Assembly (NCBI RefSeq): GCF_030397575.1
Contig: NZ_JAPNXS010000002.1
Span: forward strand, 186,001-250,000
Length of the DNA stretch: 64,000 nt
Source of the DNA: Psychromonas sp. 14N.309.X.WAT.B.A12
GTDB taxonomy: Bacteria; Pseudomonadota; Gammaproteobacteria; Enterobacterales; Psychromonadaceae
Direction of reading: 5' to 3'
The notes beneath the pieces are model-generated. The model had not been told where the DNA came from and did not search any database. It was given only the letters and a program-made list of their open reading frames with translations. How positions within the stretch are numbered: position 1 is the stretch's first letter; every line of letters starts with the position of its first letter. This document shows, one piece after another, positions 7,416-15,315 of this stretch. The position numbers were made by a program, and so were the translations under genes.

Positions 7416-8318
7416 TTATTGACTACGGTAAGCTAGGCTATTGCTTAATATAGTAAATTTATGAGGTGTGAAGCATAACGTACGTTTTGCTTCGCTCTGT
7501 TTCTGGTTTGATTGACCTTGTATTGTATCTGGCCATAGTATTTCACAGGTCACTTTTATCTGTATAGCATGTCCCTGCTGCCAATCACAAAATAATAAGC
7601 TCGCCGTGGGATTCTCCAGTAAGTTACCTAAGGTATTAAAAAAGCCATTACCTAAATAATCTTCGACTAATAATTGCCCCTTGTTGTTAATACGAACAAA
7701 ACCAGCTTCCCCGCCACGATGCGAGATATCAGCGCCACGACTTCTGTTATCTTCTCCATCATCAAAGTAGCTGGCAATAAAAAAACTATCTGCTTGGCAA
7801 ATCAAGGTTCGCAGGTTATTGGTCATTATGGTCGAAGATAGCTGCGACGTGGGATCATAATGTGCATTGCTGACCAATGTTTTAGGTTGAATATATTTAG
7901 GGCAATTTCCATAACTCTGTAACACCAATACTTTGATGTTCTTTTGGTTAATCTCAGTAATGATCGCATTAACGCGGTTACGTCGCTTTGTATTAAACTC
8001 AATAGCGAGTAAACCAATACGATCTCCCACGTTAATTTGATTGTTCCTGAAATCACTCATTGGGTTTTGTGTATTGATCCATAATTCAGTCTCTGTGGGT
8101 GAAGAAATAAAGCCCTCTTCACCAAACAAAATACTGCTTTGAATGATTGAAGTGGTATCACGATAAGCCATGAAAATCATAGTCTGAGACTGAAAAAATT
8201 CACGATGTTGTAAAGGCATAAATTCACGAATGAATTTAGGGCCAATGTCAGCCATTCGTTGTTCAGTACCTACCCGCTTCTGTATTAAGCGCTCACCTTG
8301 ATGCCAACTATTTTCCAT
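7416..8318 (-). CDS. Pyridoxamine 5'-phosphate oxidase family flavin-binding protein
   Basis: This 300-residue protein fits the predicted flavin-nucleotide-binding group of the PNPOx-like split-barrel fold. A first barrel holds SIILFGEEGFISSPTETELW. A second holds FFIASYFDDGEDNRSRGADISHRGGEAGFVRI, the ADxSHRGG stretch being typical of the group. Such proteins bind FMN or a deazaflavin, and the substrate is unknown. It starts 10 bp after the VOC gene and is surely cotranscribed with it, under the TetR operators at 8858-8901. Confidence 0.8.
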   Translation of the reverse strand: MENSWHQGERLIQKRVGTEQRMADIGPKFIREFMPLQHREFFQSQTMIFMAYRDTTSIIQSSILFGEEGFISSPTETELWINTQNPMSDFRNNQINVGDRIGLLAIEFNTKRRNRVNAIITEINQKNIKVLVLQSYGNCPKYIQPKTLVSNAHYDPTSQLSSTIMTNNLRTLICQADSFFIASYFDDGEDNRSRGADISHRGGEAGFVRINNKGQLLVEDYLGNGFFNTLGNLLENPTASLLFCDWQQGHAIQIKVTCEILWPDTIQGQSNQKQSEAKRTLCFTPHKFTILSNSLAYRSQ

Positions 8319-8328
8319 CGTATTCTCT

Positions 8329-8766
8329 TTATTGACTAATCAATTCAAGTCTAATACCACCCGGAATCGAACACATCATGTGTACAAAAGGCGAATCACC
8401 TAATGCTTCTGGTGCAAACTCAATAGCTACTTGATCAAGTTTAAGTAGCTTCTGATAAAGAGTATGTAATTGTTCGATGCTATTCACTTTTAACGCAAAA
8501 TGATGCAAGCCAACATTCTTAGTACGATCAAACGCTATCAAATTCTCTGCATCTTTGATCTGCCATAACGTCAACATAACAGTGCCATCAGATACAAAAA
8601 TGGCAGGGTAAGCTGGTTTTTCACCTACTTTTTTAAAGTTTAATTGTTCAATAAAGAAAGCGGCAGTTTGTTTAATATCTGGAACAGTAAGACCTAAATG
8701 ATGGATACCTGAAGTAGCAATTGTTGTAACGGTTGCATTACTGCTTTCTGTTGATGTAGAGCACAT
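8329..8766 (-). CDS. VOC (glyoxalase-like) family protein
   Basis: This is a 145-residue vicinal oxygen chelate protein with two beta-alpha-beta-beta-beta modules: IHHLGLTVPDI...FFIEQLNF and LHHFALKV...GIRLELI. Possible metal ligands are the histidine of IHHLG, the histidine of LHHFAL and the glutamate of RLELI. The family includes glyoxalases, dioxygenases and antibiotic-binding proteins, and the substrate is not deducible. I chose the ATG at 8764-8766 because AAAGGTA lies just upstream and the operators would otherwise be inside the gene. Confidence 0.85.
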   Translation of the reverse strand: MCSTSTESSNATVTTIATSGIHHLGLTVPDIKQTAAFFIEQLNFKKVGEKPAYPAIFVSDGTVMLTLWQIKDAENLIAFDRTKNVGLHHFALKVNSIEQLHTLYQKLLKLDQVAIEFAPEALGDSPFVHMMCSIPGGIRLELISQ

Positions 8767-8857
8767 AGTAAATACCTTTATTAAGTTTTCATTTATAAAA
8801 ATATTTGTTTCACAAATAACAGTATTAATGCCAATAGATATGATGACAAAAACAAGA

Positions 8858-8906
8858 GTGAACAAATCTGTTTACCACTATAGGTGAACAGAACTGTTTA
8901 CGTCAA
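8858..8906 (-). promoter_or_regulatory. Promoter with two TetR-type operators
   Basis: Two copies of the dyad GTGAACA-N4-TGTTTAC occur at 8858-8875 and 8884-8901, 26 bp centre to centre. The minus-strand promoter of the VOC gene is TTGACG (8901-8906), 18 bp, TATAGT (8877-8882). The second operator fills the spacer and the first lies just after the -10. The divergent TetR gene has a possible -10 TATAAT at 8919-8924 on the plus strand, so the repressor may also control itself. Confidence 0.7.
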
Positions 8907-8978
8907 GTTTAAATTGGTTATAATTCAGTTATCACATGCCGTGTATTAACATCGCTCCTAAAGAGGACAGCCAATTAA

Positions 8979-9554
8979 ATGCAACCAAGAAAACAACACT
9001 TAATCGATATAGCATTGATTTTATTCAATAAATATGGATATCACGCAACCGGAATCGATTTAATTTTAGCGGAATCAGGGGTTTCTAAGGCAACACTGTA
9101 TAAGCATTTTCGTAGTAAAGAAGAATTGATATTGGCAGCATTACAACTTCGTCATGAACAAGTTGTCAGTAAATTGAAAGATAAAGTTGAAGGTAATAAG
9201 CAAAGCCCCAAAAATAATGATCCCGTTGAGAATGTATTGGTTATTTTTGATAATTTAAGTGAATGGTTTAATAGTGAAACTTTCTTTGGGTGTAATTTTA
9301 TTAATGTCAGCGCAGAATACGCAGACTCTAATCATCCAATTAATATTTTTGCGGCAAAACATAAACAGGTGATTGTAGATATTATTGCAGCGCAATTAGC
9401 CACTAAAGCAACTGATAAAGCCACTCAAAAGAAAGCAGATCAAATAGGATTATTAGTTGAAGGAGCGATTGTGATGGCCCACACTCGAGGCATGAAGCAA
9501 TCCGCATTGATCGCAAAAGAGATGGCCAGAATAATACTTAAAACACAACCCTAA
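8979..9554 (+). CDS. TetR/AcrR family transcriptional repressor
   Basis: This 191-residue protein has an N-terminal TetR helix-turn-helix at about residues 8-50 (ALILFNKYGYHATGIDLILAESGVSKATLYKHFRSKEELI), a close match to the family consensus. The helical C-terminal domain should bind a ligand. It is transcribed divergently from the VOC/PNPOx pair, and the shared region holds two identical dyads. It therefore most likely represses that pair and releases it on binding an unknown small molecule. The ribosome site is a GAGGA slightly far from the ATG. Confidence 0.9.
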   Translation: MQPRKQHLIDIALILFNKYGYHATGIDLILAESGVSKATLYKHFRSKEELILAALQLRHEQVVSKLKDKVEGNKQSPKNNDPVENVLVIFDNLSEWFNSETFFGCNFINVSAEYADSNHPINIFAAKHKQVIVDIIAAQLATKATDKATQKKADQIGLLVEGAIVMAHTRGMKQSALIAKEMARIILKTQP

Positions 9555-9571
9555 AAATCCCAATAGTTCAG

Positions 9572-10984
9572 TTATTTAAATAATCTTTTAAGCAGTGATA
9601 ATTTGTTTTTATAGGGTGGATATAGCAAGGGTAGGTCTAACCAAGTAGATGCCCTAAGTACACTCTTTTGATGTGAAAAACAGTCAAAACCGTGTTTGCC
9701 GTGATAGCTCCCAATACCACTTAAGCCTACCCCACCAAAAGGTAGATTCGGGTTAGCAAGGTGTTGAACACAATGGTTGATAGCAATACCACCTGCTTGG
9801 ATTTTTGAGTTTAACAGTGCTTGAGTCTGTTTACTTTCAGAGAAGATATAAGCGGCTAGTGGATGCGCTGGTAAATGTTCAATAACCTGCAATACCTGAT
9901 CGTAATTGGTAAAACCTAACACGGGTAGAACAGGCCCGAAGATCTCTTGTTGCATGATTGCATCAGATAAATCTACGTTGGTCATCACTGTCGGTGCAAT
10001 ATAGCCTTGTTCGATATCAAACTGACCGCCTACTAGCACCTTATCTTGTTCAATTAATTCACTAATGCGCTGCGTATGTCGCTGATTTACAATTCGCCCT
10101 AATGCTTCATTATTGAAAGCATTATCACCGTATAACTCAGTGATTCTCGCTACTAGTTTATCTAAGAATGTTTGTTTAATACTGTCATCAACTAATACAT
10201 AATCAGGAGCAACACAGGTTTGTCCGGTATTTAACATTTTACCGTAAACAATACGTTTAACGGCGATATCAATATTCGCATCGGCACACACAATACACGG
10301 GCTTTTACCACCTAACTCAAGAGTCACTGGCGTTAACTGTTTAGCCGCTTGCTGCATCACAATTTTTCCCACTTCGCTACTGCCAGTGAAAAAGATATGG
10401 TCAAACTTTTGGGCTAACAAAGCGGTCACATGCTCGACTTCACCACTAATACAGTGGACATATTCAGATGCAAAAGTGGCATTAATTAACGAGGTTAATA
10501 CGCGACTCACATTAGGTGTTAATTCAGATGTTTTAATAATACATGTGTTACCTGCAGCAAGTGCAGCAATTAACGGAGAAAGGCACAATGAAACCGGGTA
10601 ATTAAAAGGAGAAATAATTAAGCAAACACCTAAGGGTGTTGCATGGATATGACTTTTTGCAGGTTGTAAAAAATATGGCGTTGATACTTTTTTAGGTTTC
10701 ATCCACTTTTTAACATGCTTTATGGTGTCCGTTAATTCATTTAACACAAACCCGACTTCAGTAAGATAAGCCTCAAACTCTGATTTATGCAAATCGACAT
10801 TGAGGGCTCCAATCAAAGCGCTTTTGTTTGCTGTCACCGCCTGTTTCAATCGTGTTAGCTGTTGTACACGATAAGCTAATGAGAAAGGTTTATTTTTCAT
10901 GAAAAAAGTACGTTGGGCTTGTACTCTTTGTTCATAATCAGCCATTAAAAAAGCAGTATCTTCGAGCATAGTTGAGGCTACCAT
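9572..10984 (-). CDS. Class 3 aldehyde dehydrogenase (coniferyl-aldehyde dehydrogenase-like)
   Basis: This 470-residue NAD(P)-dependent aldehyde dehydrogenase has the catalytic cysteine in NTGQTC (Cys257), the general base in LELGGKSP (Glu223) and the FFTGSSEVGK cofactor loop. The short N-terminus and the PPYKNKLSLLKRLF tail, which reaches toward the membrane in class 3 enzymes, place it with coniferyl-aldehyde or fatty-aldehyde dehydrogenases. The physiological substrate cannot be told. It converges with the TetR gene (17 bp apart). No good ribosome site precedes the first ATG, and Met6 is an alternative start. Confidence 0.88.
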   Translation of the reverse strand: MVASTMLEDTAFLMADYEQRVQAQRTFFMKNKPFSLAYRVQQLTRLKQAVTANKSALIGALNVDLHKSEFEAYLTEVGFVLNELTDTIKHVKKWMKPKKVSTPYFLQPAKSHIHATPLGVCLIISPFNYPVSLCLSPLIAALAAGNTCIIKTSELTPNVSRVLTSLINATFASEYVHCISGEVEHVTALLAQKFDHIFFTGSSEVGKIVMQQAAKQLTPVTLELGGKSPCIVCADANIDIAVKRIVYGKMLNTGQTCVAPDYVLVDDSIKQTFLDKLVARITELYGDNAFNNEALGRIVNQRHTQRISELIEQDKVLVGGQFDIEQGYIAPTVMTNVDLSDAIMQQEIFGPVLPVLGFTNYDQVLQVIEHLPAHPLAAYIFSESKQTQALLNSKIQAGGIAINHCVQHLANPNLPFGGVGLSGIGSYHGKHGFDCFSHQKSVLRASTWLDLPLLYPPYKNKLSLLKRLFK

Positions 10985-11047
10985 ATATGGAATATATATT
11001 TATGCGGAGCAATGATACGGCGTGTTAACGCCGAGCAAGAAAAACCG

Positions 11048-11524
11048 TTAATCTATGATTTGAGATACTGTCGTTAAACTAACTAATTCAGCAAAGCCAT
11101 CTTCATCATTAAGTGAGATATGTCCAACAGCAGAGGTAGAGAAAGCAGGAACACCAGCCGAAGGTACTAATTCACCAACGATGTAACCTACTAAAGGGAG
11201 ATGTGAAACCAGTAATACAGATTGAATACCTTCAGCTTGTAAAGCGAGTATTTCATCAACAGATTTTCGAGCACTGCCGGCTGGCGTTAAACAGGGTAAA
11301 ACTTGGATATTGCTAATGCCTTCAAAAAAAGGACTGACTGATTGCCAGGTTTGCTGGGCTCTTATGTAGGGGCTCACTAATACAGCATCAAATTTAACAT
11401 CTTGTTTTACTAAATACTTAGCCATTATCTCTGATTCATGACGCCCTTCATCCGTTAGGTTACGTTCTGAATCTGAATTAGCCATCATTTCTGCTTGTCC
11501 ATGGCGCATAATATATATTTGCAT
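11048..11524 (-). CDS. sixA: Phosphohistidine phosphatase SixA
   Basis: This 158-residue member of the histidine phosphatase family carries the catalytic RHG motif at the start (MRHGQAE, residues 6-12) and the second histidine in VSHLPLVG. SixA removes phosphate from histidine-phosphotransfer domains and from the nitrogen PTS protein NPr. Length and start fit E. coli SixA. It lies 63 bp upstream of the aldehyde dehydrogenase on the same strand and may be cotranscribed with it, with no obvious functional link. Confidence 0.9.
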   Translation of the reverse strand: MQIYIMRHGQAEMMANSDSERNLTDEGRHESEIMAKYLVKQDVKFDAVLVSPYIRAQQTWQSVSPFFEGISNIQVLPCLTPAGSARKSVDEILALQAEGIQSVLLVSHLPLVGYIVGELVPSAGVPAFSTSAVGHISLNDEDGFAELVSLTTVSQIID

Positions 11525-11924
11525 AAATTCATTTCTCCAAATAAATAAGTATCACGAATATTGTGTTCGTTACTTATGATAGTAGTTAGCCACGGTTATT
11601 ACCGTCTAACTGATTTTATTAATCATCAATAAATGCATTGCCTACTAACGTTCGATATAGGTTAATACGTTATTGTTATGCAATATGATCAATTCCACTG
11701 TGCATTGCTGTTCCTTAGCAATAGCGATAAAGCGGCTTAAAATCATACTGCAATATAACTCAAAGAAAAGCGTAAAGCTTTTATTTCAGTAAAGGTTTTT
11801 AACTTATACGATTGTTTTACTTTTATTTTACAAATAGTTTTAATCCCCTTAACACGAATTTAAAACATTTTGAAGATTGAAGTTGCTTGGGTTTGGCAGT
11901 ATATTTTCCGCACCATCAATTTAA
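11525..11924. other. Divergent intergenic region, sixA / moxR
   Basis: About 400 AT-rich bases separate sixA (minus) from the moxR operon (plus). The promoters of both must lie here, but I see no convincing boxes, repeats or small ORFs. Confidence 0.5.
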
Positions 11925-12899
11925 ATGCAGATACCCGCAATGGCAAAACAACAGTTAAATCAATTACGTGACTATTTAAATAAAATGATTTTGGGTCAAA
12001 GTGAGCTGGTTGACAGCTTATTGATCGCACTACTAGCAGATGGACATATACTAGTTGAAAGCCCACCAGGTTTAGCAAAAACCCGAGCAATCAACGCATT
12101 ATCAGACGGAATTGAAGGTGATTTTCACAGAATCCAATTTACCCCAGATCTCCTCCCTTCGGATGTCACTGGGACAGATATTTTTCGCCAAGAGACAGGC
12201 CAATTCATTTTTGAAAAAGGCCCTATTTTCCATAACTTAATATTGGCAGATGAAATTAACCGCGCACCAGCAAAAGTACAATCGGCGTTATTAGAAGCGA
12301 TGGCTGAGCGACAAGTTACTGTAGGTAAAACCACTTACCCTCTACCACCGCTGTTTTTAGTAATGGCAACACAGAACCCGTTAGAGCAAGAAGGTACTTA
12401 CCCATTACCGGAAGCACAGTTAGACCGTTTCATTATGCATTTGCAGTTAGATTATCCAGATGCTGATACGGAACGCCTTATCCTGCAATTAAATCAAAAA
12501 GAGATTTTAAAAGAGAAAATTGCAGCGGTAACACCATTACTTAATGAGCAAATTTTTGCGATGCGTGAAGAGGTGATGAAAGTCAGCATTGCTCCGCACT
12601 TAGAGCAATATTTGATTGATTTGATCATGGCTACGCGTCAACCAGAGCGTTTTGGTGAAAAACTCGGTGAGTGGATCAGCTATGGTGCAAGCCCTCGTGC
12701 AACGCTTGCTTTAATGCGCACAGCAAAAGCACGCGCTTGGTTAAATGACCGAGACTATGTGATGCCTGAAGATATTATCAGCAATTTATATCCGGTTTTA
12801 CGCCATCGACTTATTTTAAGTTATGAAGCAGAAGCACAAGGGTTGAATGCTAATCAGGTTATTCAAGAAATTATTAATCAAGTGGCGATCGCAGGCTAA
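11925..12899 (+). CDS. moxR: MoxR family AAA+ ATPase
   Basis: This 324-residue MoxR-type AAA+ ATPase has Walker A SPPGLAKT (residues 46-53), Walker B LILADE (105-110), a sensor 1 region MATQNPLEQEGTYPLPEAQLDRF and a C-terminal lid domain. MoxR ATPases act as chaperones that insert cofactors into, or remodel, VWA-domain partners. It is the first gene of a six-gene operon whose members overlap or nearly touch. Its TAA stop overlaps the next ATG by one base (TAATG). No clear ribosome site precedes the first ATG, so Met6 may be the true start. Confidence 0.92.
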   Translation: MQIPAMAKQQLNQLRDYLNKMILGQSELVDSLLIALLADGHILVESPPGLAKTRAINALSDGIEGDFHRIQFTPDLLPSDVTGTDIFRQETGQFIFEKGPIFHNLILADEINRAPAKVQSALLEAMAERQVTVGKTTYPLPPLFLVMATQNPLEQEGTYPLPEAQLDRFIMHLQLDYPDADTERLILQLNQKEILKEKIAAVTPLLNEQIFAMREEVMKVSIAPHLEQYLIDLIMATRQPERFGEKLGEWISYGASPRATLALMRTAKARAWLNDRDYVMPEDIISNLYPVLRHRLILSYEAEAQGLNANQVIQEIINQVAIAG

Positions 12900-13840
12900 T
12901 GAGCACACATATTCCCGCTATTTTTACTAATACGCCCTATACCACGGGCGTTGATGTTCAATTGAACGAACTTCTCAGTTATAAACAGCATGGAAAGCTA
13001 TCTTTAAGTAGCAAGCAATTACAGGCAACACGTCAATTGTCAGGTAATTACTTAGCCAATATTAAAGGCCGCGGCATGGAATTTGCCGAAGTTCGACATT
13101 ATCAACCCGGCGACGATATCCGATCTATCGATTGGGCTGTCACCGCCAGAACTGGAAAAGCACATACTAAGCTATTTCAAGAGGAGAAAGAGCGGCCTGT
13201 TTTTTTATTAGTAGACCTCTCCGATAGTATGATATTTGGCAGTCAATTTGTATTTAAGTCGGTACAAGCTTGCCATTTAGCATCACTATTGAGTTGGCAA
13301 GCTAAACAAAGAAACGATCGTTTAGGCGGAATTGTCTTTAACCAGCAGGAAGTCGCAGAGTTAAAACCGACCTCTCGTAATAAAGGTTTAATGGCATTTC
13401 TACATCAAAGCCAAATTTTATGTCAAAAATCAGCCTTTAAAATACCGCAACAACAATCCCTCTTCTTACAATTAAAACGTCTTTCTCATCTAGTACAAAC
13501 CGGTAGCCAAGTTCATTTAATCAGTGATTTTTCACAATTAGATGAAGCCTGTTATAAGTTGATTAACCTTTTAAGGCGACATAATCAGGTGACCATTTGG
13601 CAAATTAGCGACCCATTAGAGTCGCATTTACCGAAGAAGATGTTACAAGCTAATTTAAAAATTAACTCGTTAAAAGGAAGTGGCTTTTTACGTAATCAGC
13701 GTCAGCAAAAGTCTTATAATGCAGCTGCGATGGAACGCCAGCAACAGATGCAAACTCACTTTTTAAAGCATGGTATTGCGCATTATCAAATCAGTGCTGC
13801 CACCCCACTATTGGAGCAATTCAATGCCAACGCCCAATAA
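12899..13840 (+). CDS. DUF58 domain protein of the MoxR/Bat operon
   Basis: This 313-residue protein has the DUF58 signature GRGMEFAEVRHYQPGDDIR..DW at residues 58-79, followed by a VWA-like fold (LLVDLSDSM, residues 104-111). DUF58 proteins are near-constant partners of MoxR ATPases and probably recognise client proteins. There is no membrane segment, so it should be cytoplasmic. Its start overlaps the moxR stop, and its end overlaps the next gene by 17 bp, implying translational coupling. Confidence 0.9.
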   Translation: MSTHIPAIFTNTPYTTGVDVQLNELLSYKQHGKLSLSSKQLQATRQLSGNYLANIKGRGMEFAEVRHYQPGDDIRSIDWAVTARTGKAHTKLFQEEKERPVFLLVDLSDSMIFGSQFVFKSVQACHLASLLSWQAKQRNDRLGGIVFNQQEVAELKPTSRNKGLMAFLHQSQILCQKSAFKIPQQQSLFLQLKRLSHLVQTGSQVHLISDFSQLDEACYKLINLLRRHNQVTIWQISDPLESHLPKKMLQANLKINSLKGSGFLRNQRQQKSYNAAAMERQQQMQTHFLKHGIAHYQISAATPLLEQFNANAQ

Positions 13841-14339
13841 TCCTTTTGAACAGATAATACTACCAACGCAAGTACCGTCAGCTTGGCCACCAGCGCCAAT
13901 TTACTGGTTAATTTTAGCCGTCATAATCAGTGCAGTGACCGTACTTGTTTGGTGGCTGAAACAACGACGAAAAAAACAGCAAAAGGTCAAGCAAGCTTTA
14001 TTAGCACTGCAGCAATTAAGGCGACAAGATTCAGCTAGCTTTGCAGAATTGAATCAATTACTTAAAGGCTTAGCACTGCAGTATTACTCTAGACAAAAAG
14101 TGGCTTCATTGACTGGTGAAGCTTGGTTTAGTTTTATACAAGCACACCATACTGGTAGCACCCCACTATTTGGTGAGCAGGTACAATTTTGCCAACGTTT
14201 ATATCAACAGCCTTCGATGTGCGATGAACAGGACTTCAAATCAGTCTCACATTGGATAAAAGGATTTCCCGCACAGGTAAAAAGGCTGCAAAAATCAACT
14301 GTGGTTGATCAATCATTAACAGGCCAACATCATGTTTGA
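13824..14339 (+). CDS. DUF4381 membrane protein of the Bat operon
   Basis: This is a 171-residue protein from the ATG at 13824 (MPTPNNPFEQ), chosen because GGAG lies 7-8 bases upstream and homologues start there. A proline-rich start (VPSAWPPAP) is followed by one membrane helix (about residues 27-46), a basic KQRRKKQQ stretch and a cytoplasmic helical domain. DUF4381 is found almost only in MoxR/Bat operons, between the DUF58 and first VWA genes, as here. It probably tethers the complex to the inner membrane. Confidence 0.85.
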   Translation: MPTPNNPFEQIILPTQVPSAWPPAPIYWLILAVIISAVTVLVWWLKQRRKKQQKVKQALLALQQLRRQDSASFAELNQLLKGLALQYYSRQKVASLTGEAWFSFIQAHHTGSTPLFGEQVQFCQRLYQQPSMCDEQDFKSVSHWIKGFPAQVKRLQKSTVVDQSLTGQHHV

Positions 14340-15315
14340 ATTTAGTTACTGGTGGGTATTCCTTTTATTACCTTTACCATTATTAGCAAGACTTTTATTA
14401 CCGCCTAAAAAACAATCTTACACGCAATTATGGATCCCATTAGCGGAAGGTTTAGCAGAGCAAAAGAGTAAAAATTCTAATCCATTATTGGGTTATTTTG
14501 TACCTTGGTTATTGTGGGCTTTGTTATTAGCCGCGATTGCCAAACCAGTGTGGTTTGGAGAGCCTATTCGTATTCAGCAGCAAAGCCGAGATATGATTCT
14601 ATCTTTAGATTTATCGGGCAGTATGCAAGAAGAAGACATGCCTTTAAATGGACGCACAGTTGATCGTTTGACCTTAGTTAAATCCATTGTTAAAGACTTT
14701 GTTAAGCAACGAACTGGTGATCGTTTAGGGCTTATTTTATTTGCTGATCATGCATATCTACAAACTCCTCTCACCTTTGATGTTGATACGGTATCGACCA
14801 TGGTTGATGAAACACAAATAGGTTTAGTAGGCAAACAAACAGCTATTGGTGAGTCTATTGGTATGGCGATTAAACGCTTTGTTGAAAACCAAAATGAGCA
14901 GCGTGTGTTAATTCTATTAACCGATGGAGCAAACACTGCTGGCTCAATCAAACCAATTGCAGCAGCTAAGCAAGCTGCTAAAAACAATATTAAAATTTAC
15001 ACCATAGGGATTGGTGCAGATTCGATGATTAAACCCGGTTTCTTTGGTAATCAACGCGTTAATCCATCAGCTGATCTTGATGAAGGAATGCTAAAAGAGG
15101 TTGCTTCTTTAACCAATGGTCAATACTTTCGAGCGCGTAGCCAAGAGGATTTACAAAAAATCTATGACACCATTAATCAATTACAACCCGTTGATGGAGA
15201 ATATTTAGAGTTTCGTCCTGAGAAGAATCTATTTTATTGGCCATTATCAATAGCCGTATTGATTCTGCTGGTAGTAATATTGTCATTAAAGATAAGAGGT
15301 GAAGATGAACTTTAA
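14332..15315 (+). CDS. batA: BatA-type VWA domain membrane protein
   Basis: This 327-residue protein has two N-terminal membrane helices (about residues 7-25 and 55-72), a von Willebrand factor A domain (about 85-285) and a C-terminal helix (about 306-323). The metal-dependent adhesion site is complete: DLSGSM at 93-98, a central threonine (LQTPLT) and a later aspartate (LLTDGANT). BatA/BatB pairs are named after Bacteroides aerotolerance and form envelope complexes with MoxR. It overlaps both neighbours by a few bases. Confidence 0.9.
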   Translation: MFEFSYWWVFLLLPLPLLARLLLPPKKQSYTQLWIPLAEGLAEQKSKNSNPLLGYFVPWLLWALLLAAIAKPVWFGEPIRIQQQSRDMILSLDLSGSMQEEDMPLNGRTVDRLTLVKSIVKDFVKQRTGDRLGLILFADHAYLQTPLTFDVDTVSTMVDETQIGLVGKQTAIGESIGMAIKRFVENQNEQRVLILLTDGANTAGSIKPIAAAKQAAKNNIKIYTIGIGADSMIKPGFFGNQRVNPSADLDEGMLKEVASLTNGQYFRARSQEDLQKIYDTINQLQPVDGEYLEFRPEKNLFYWPLSIAVLILLVVILSLKIRGEDEL

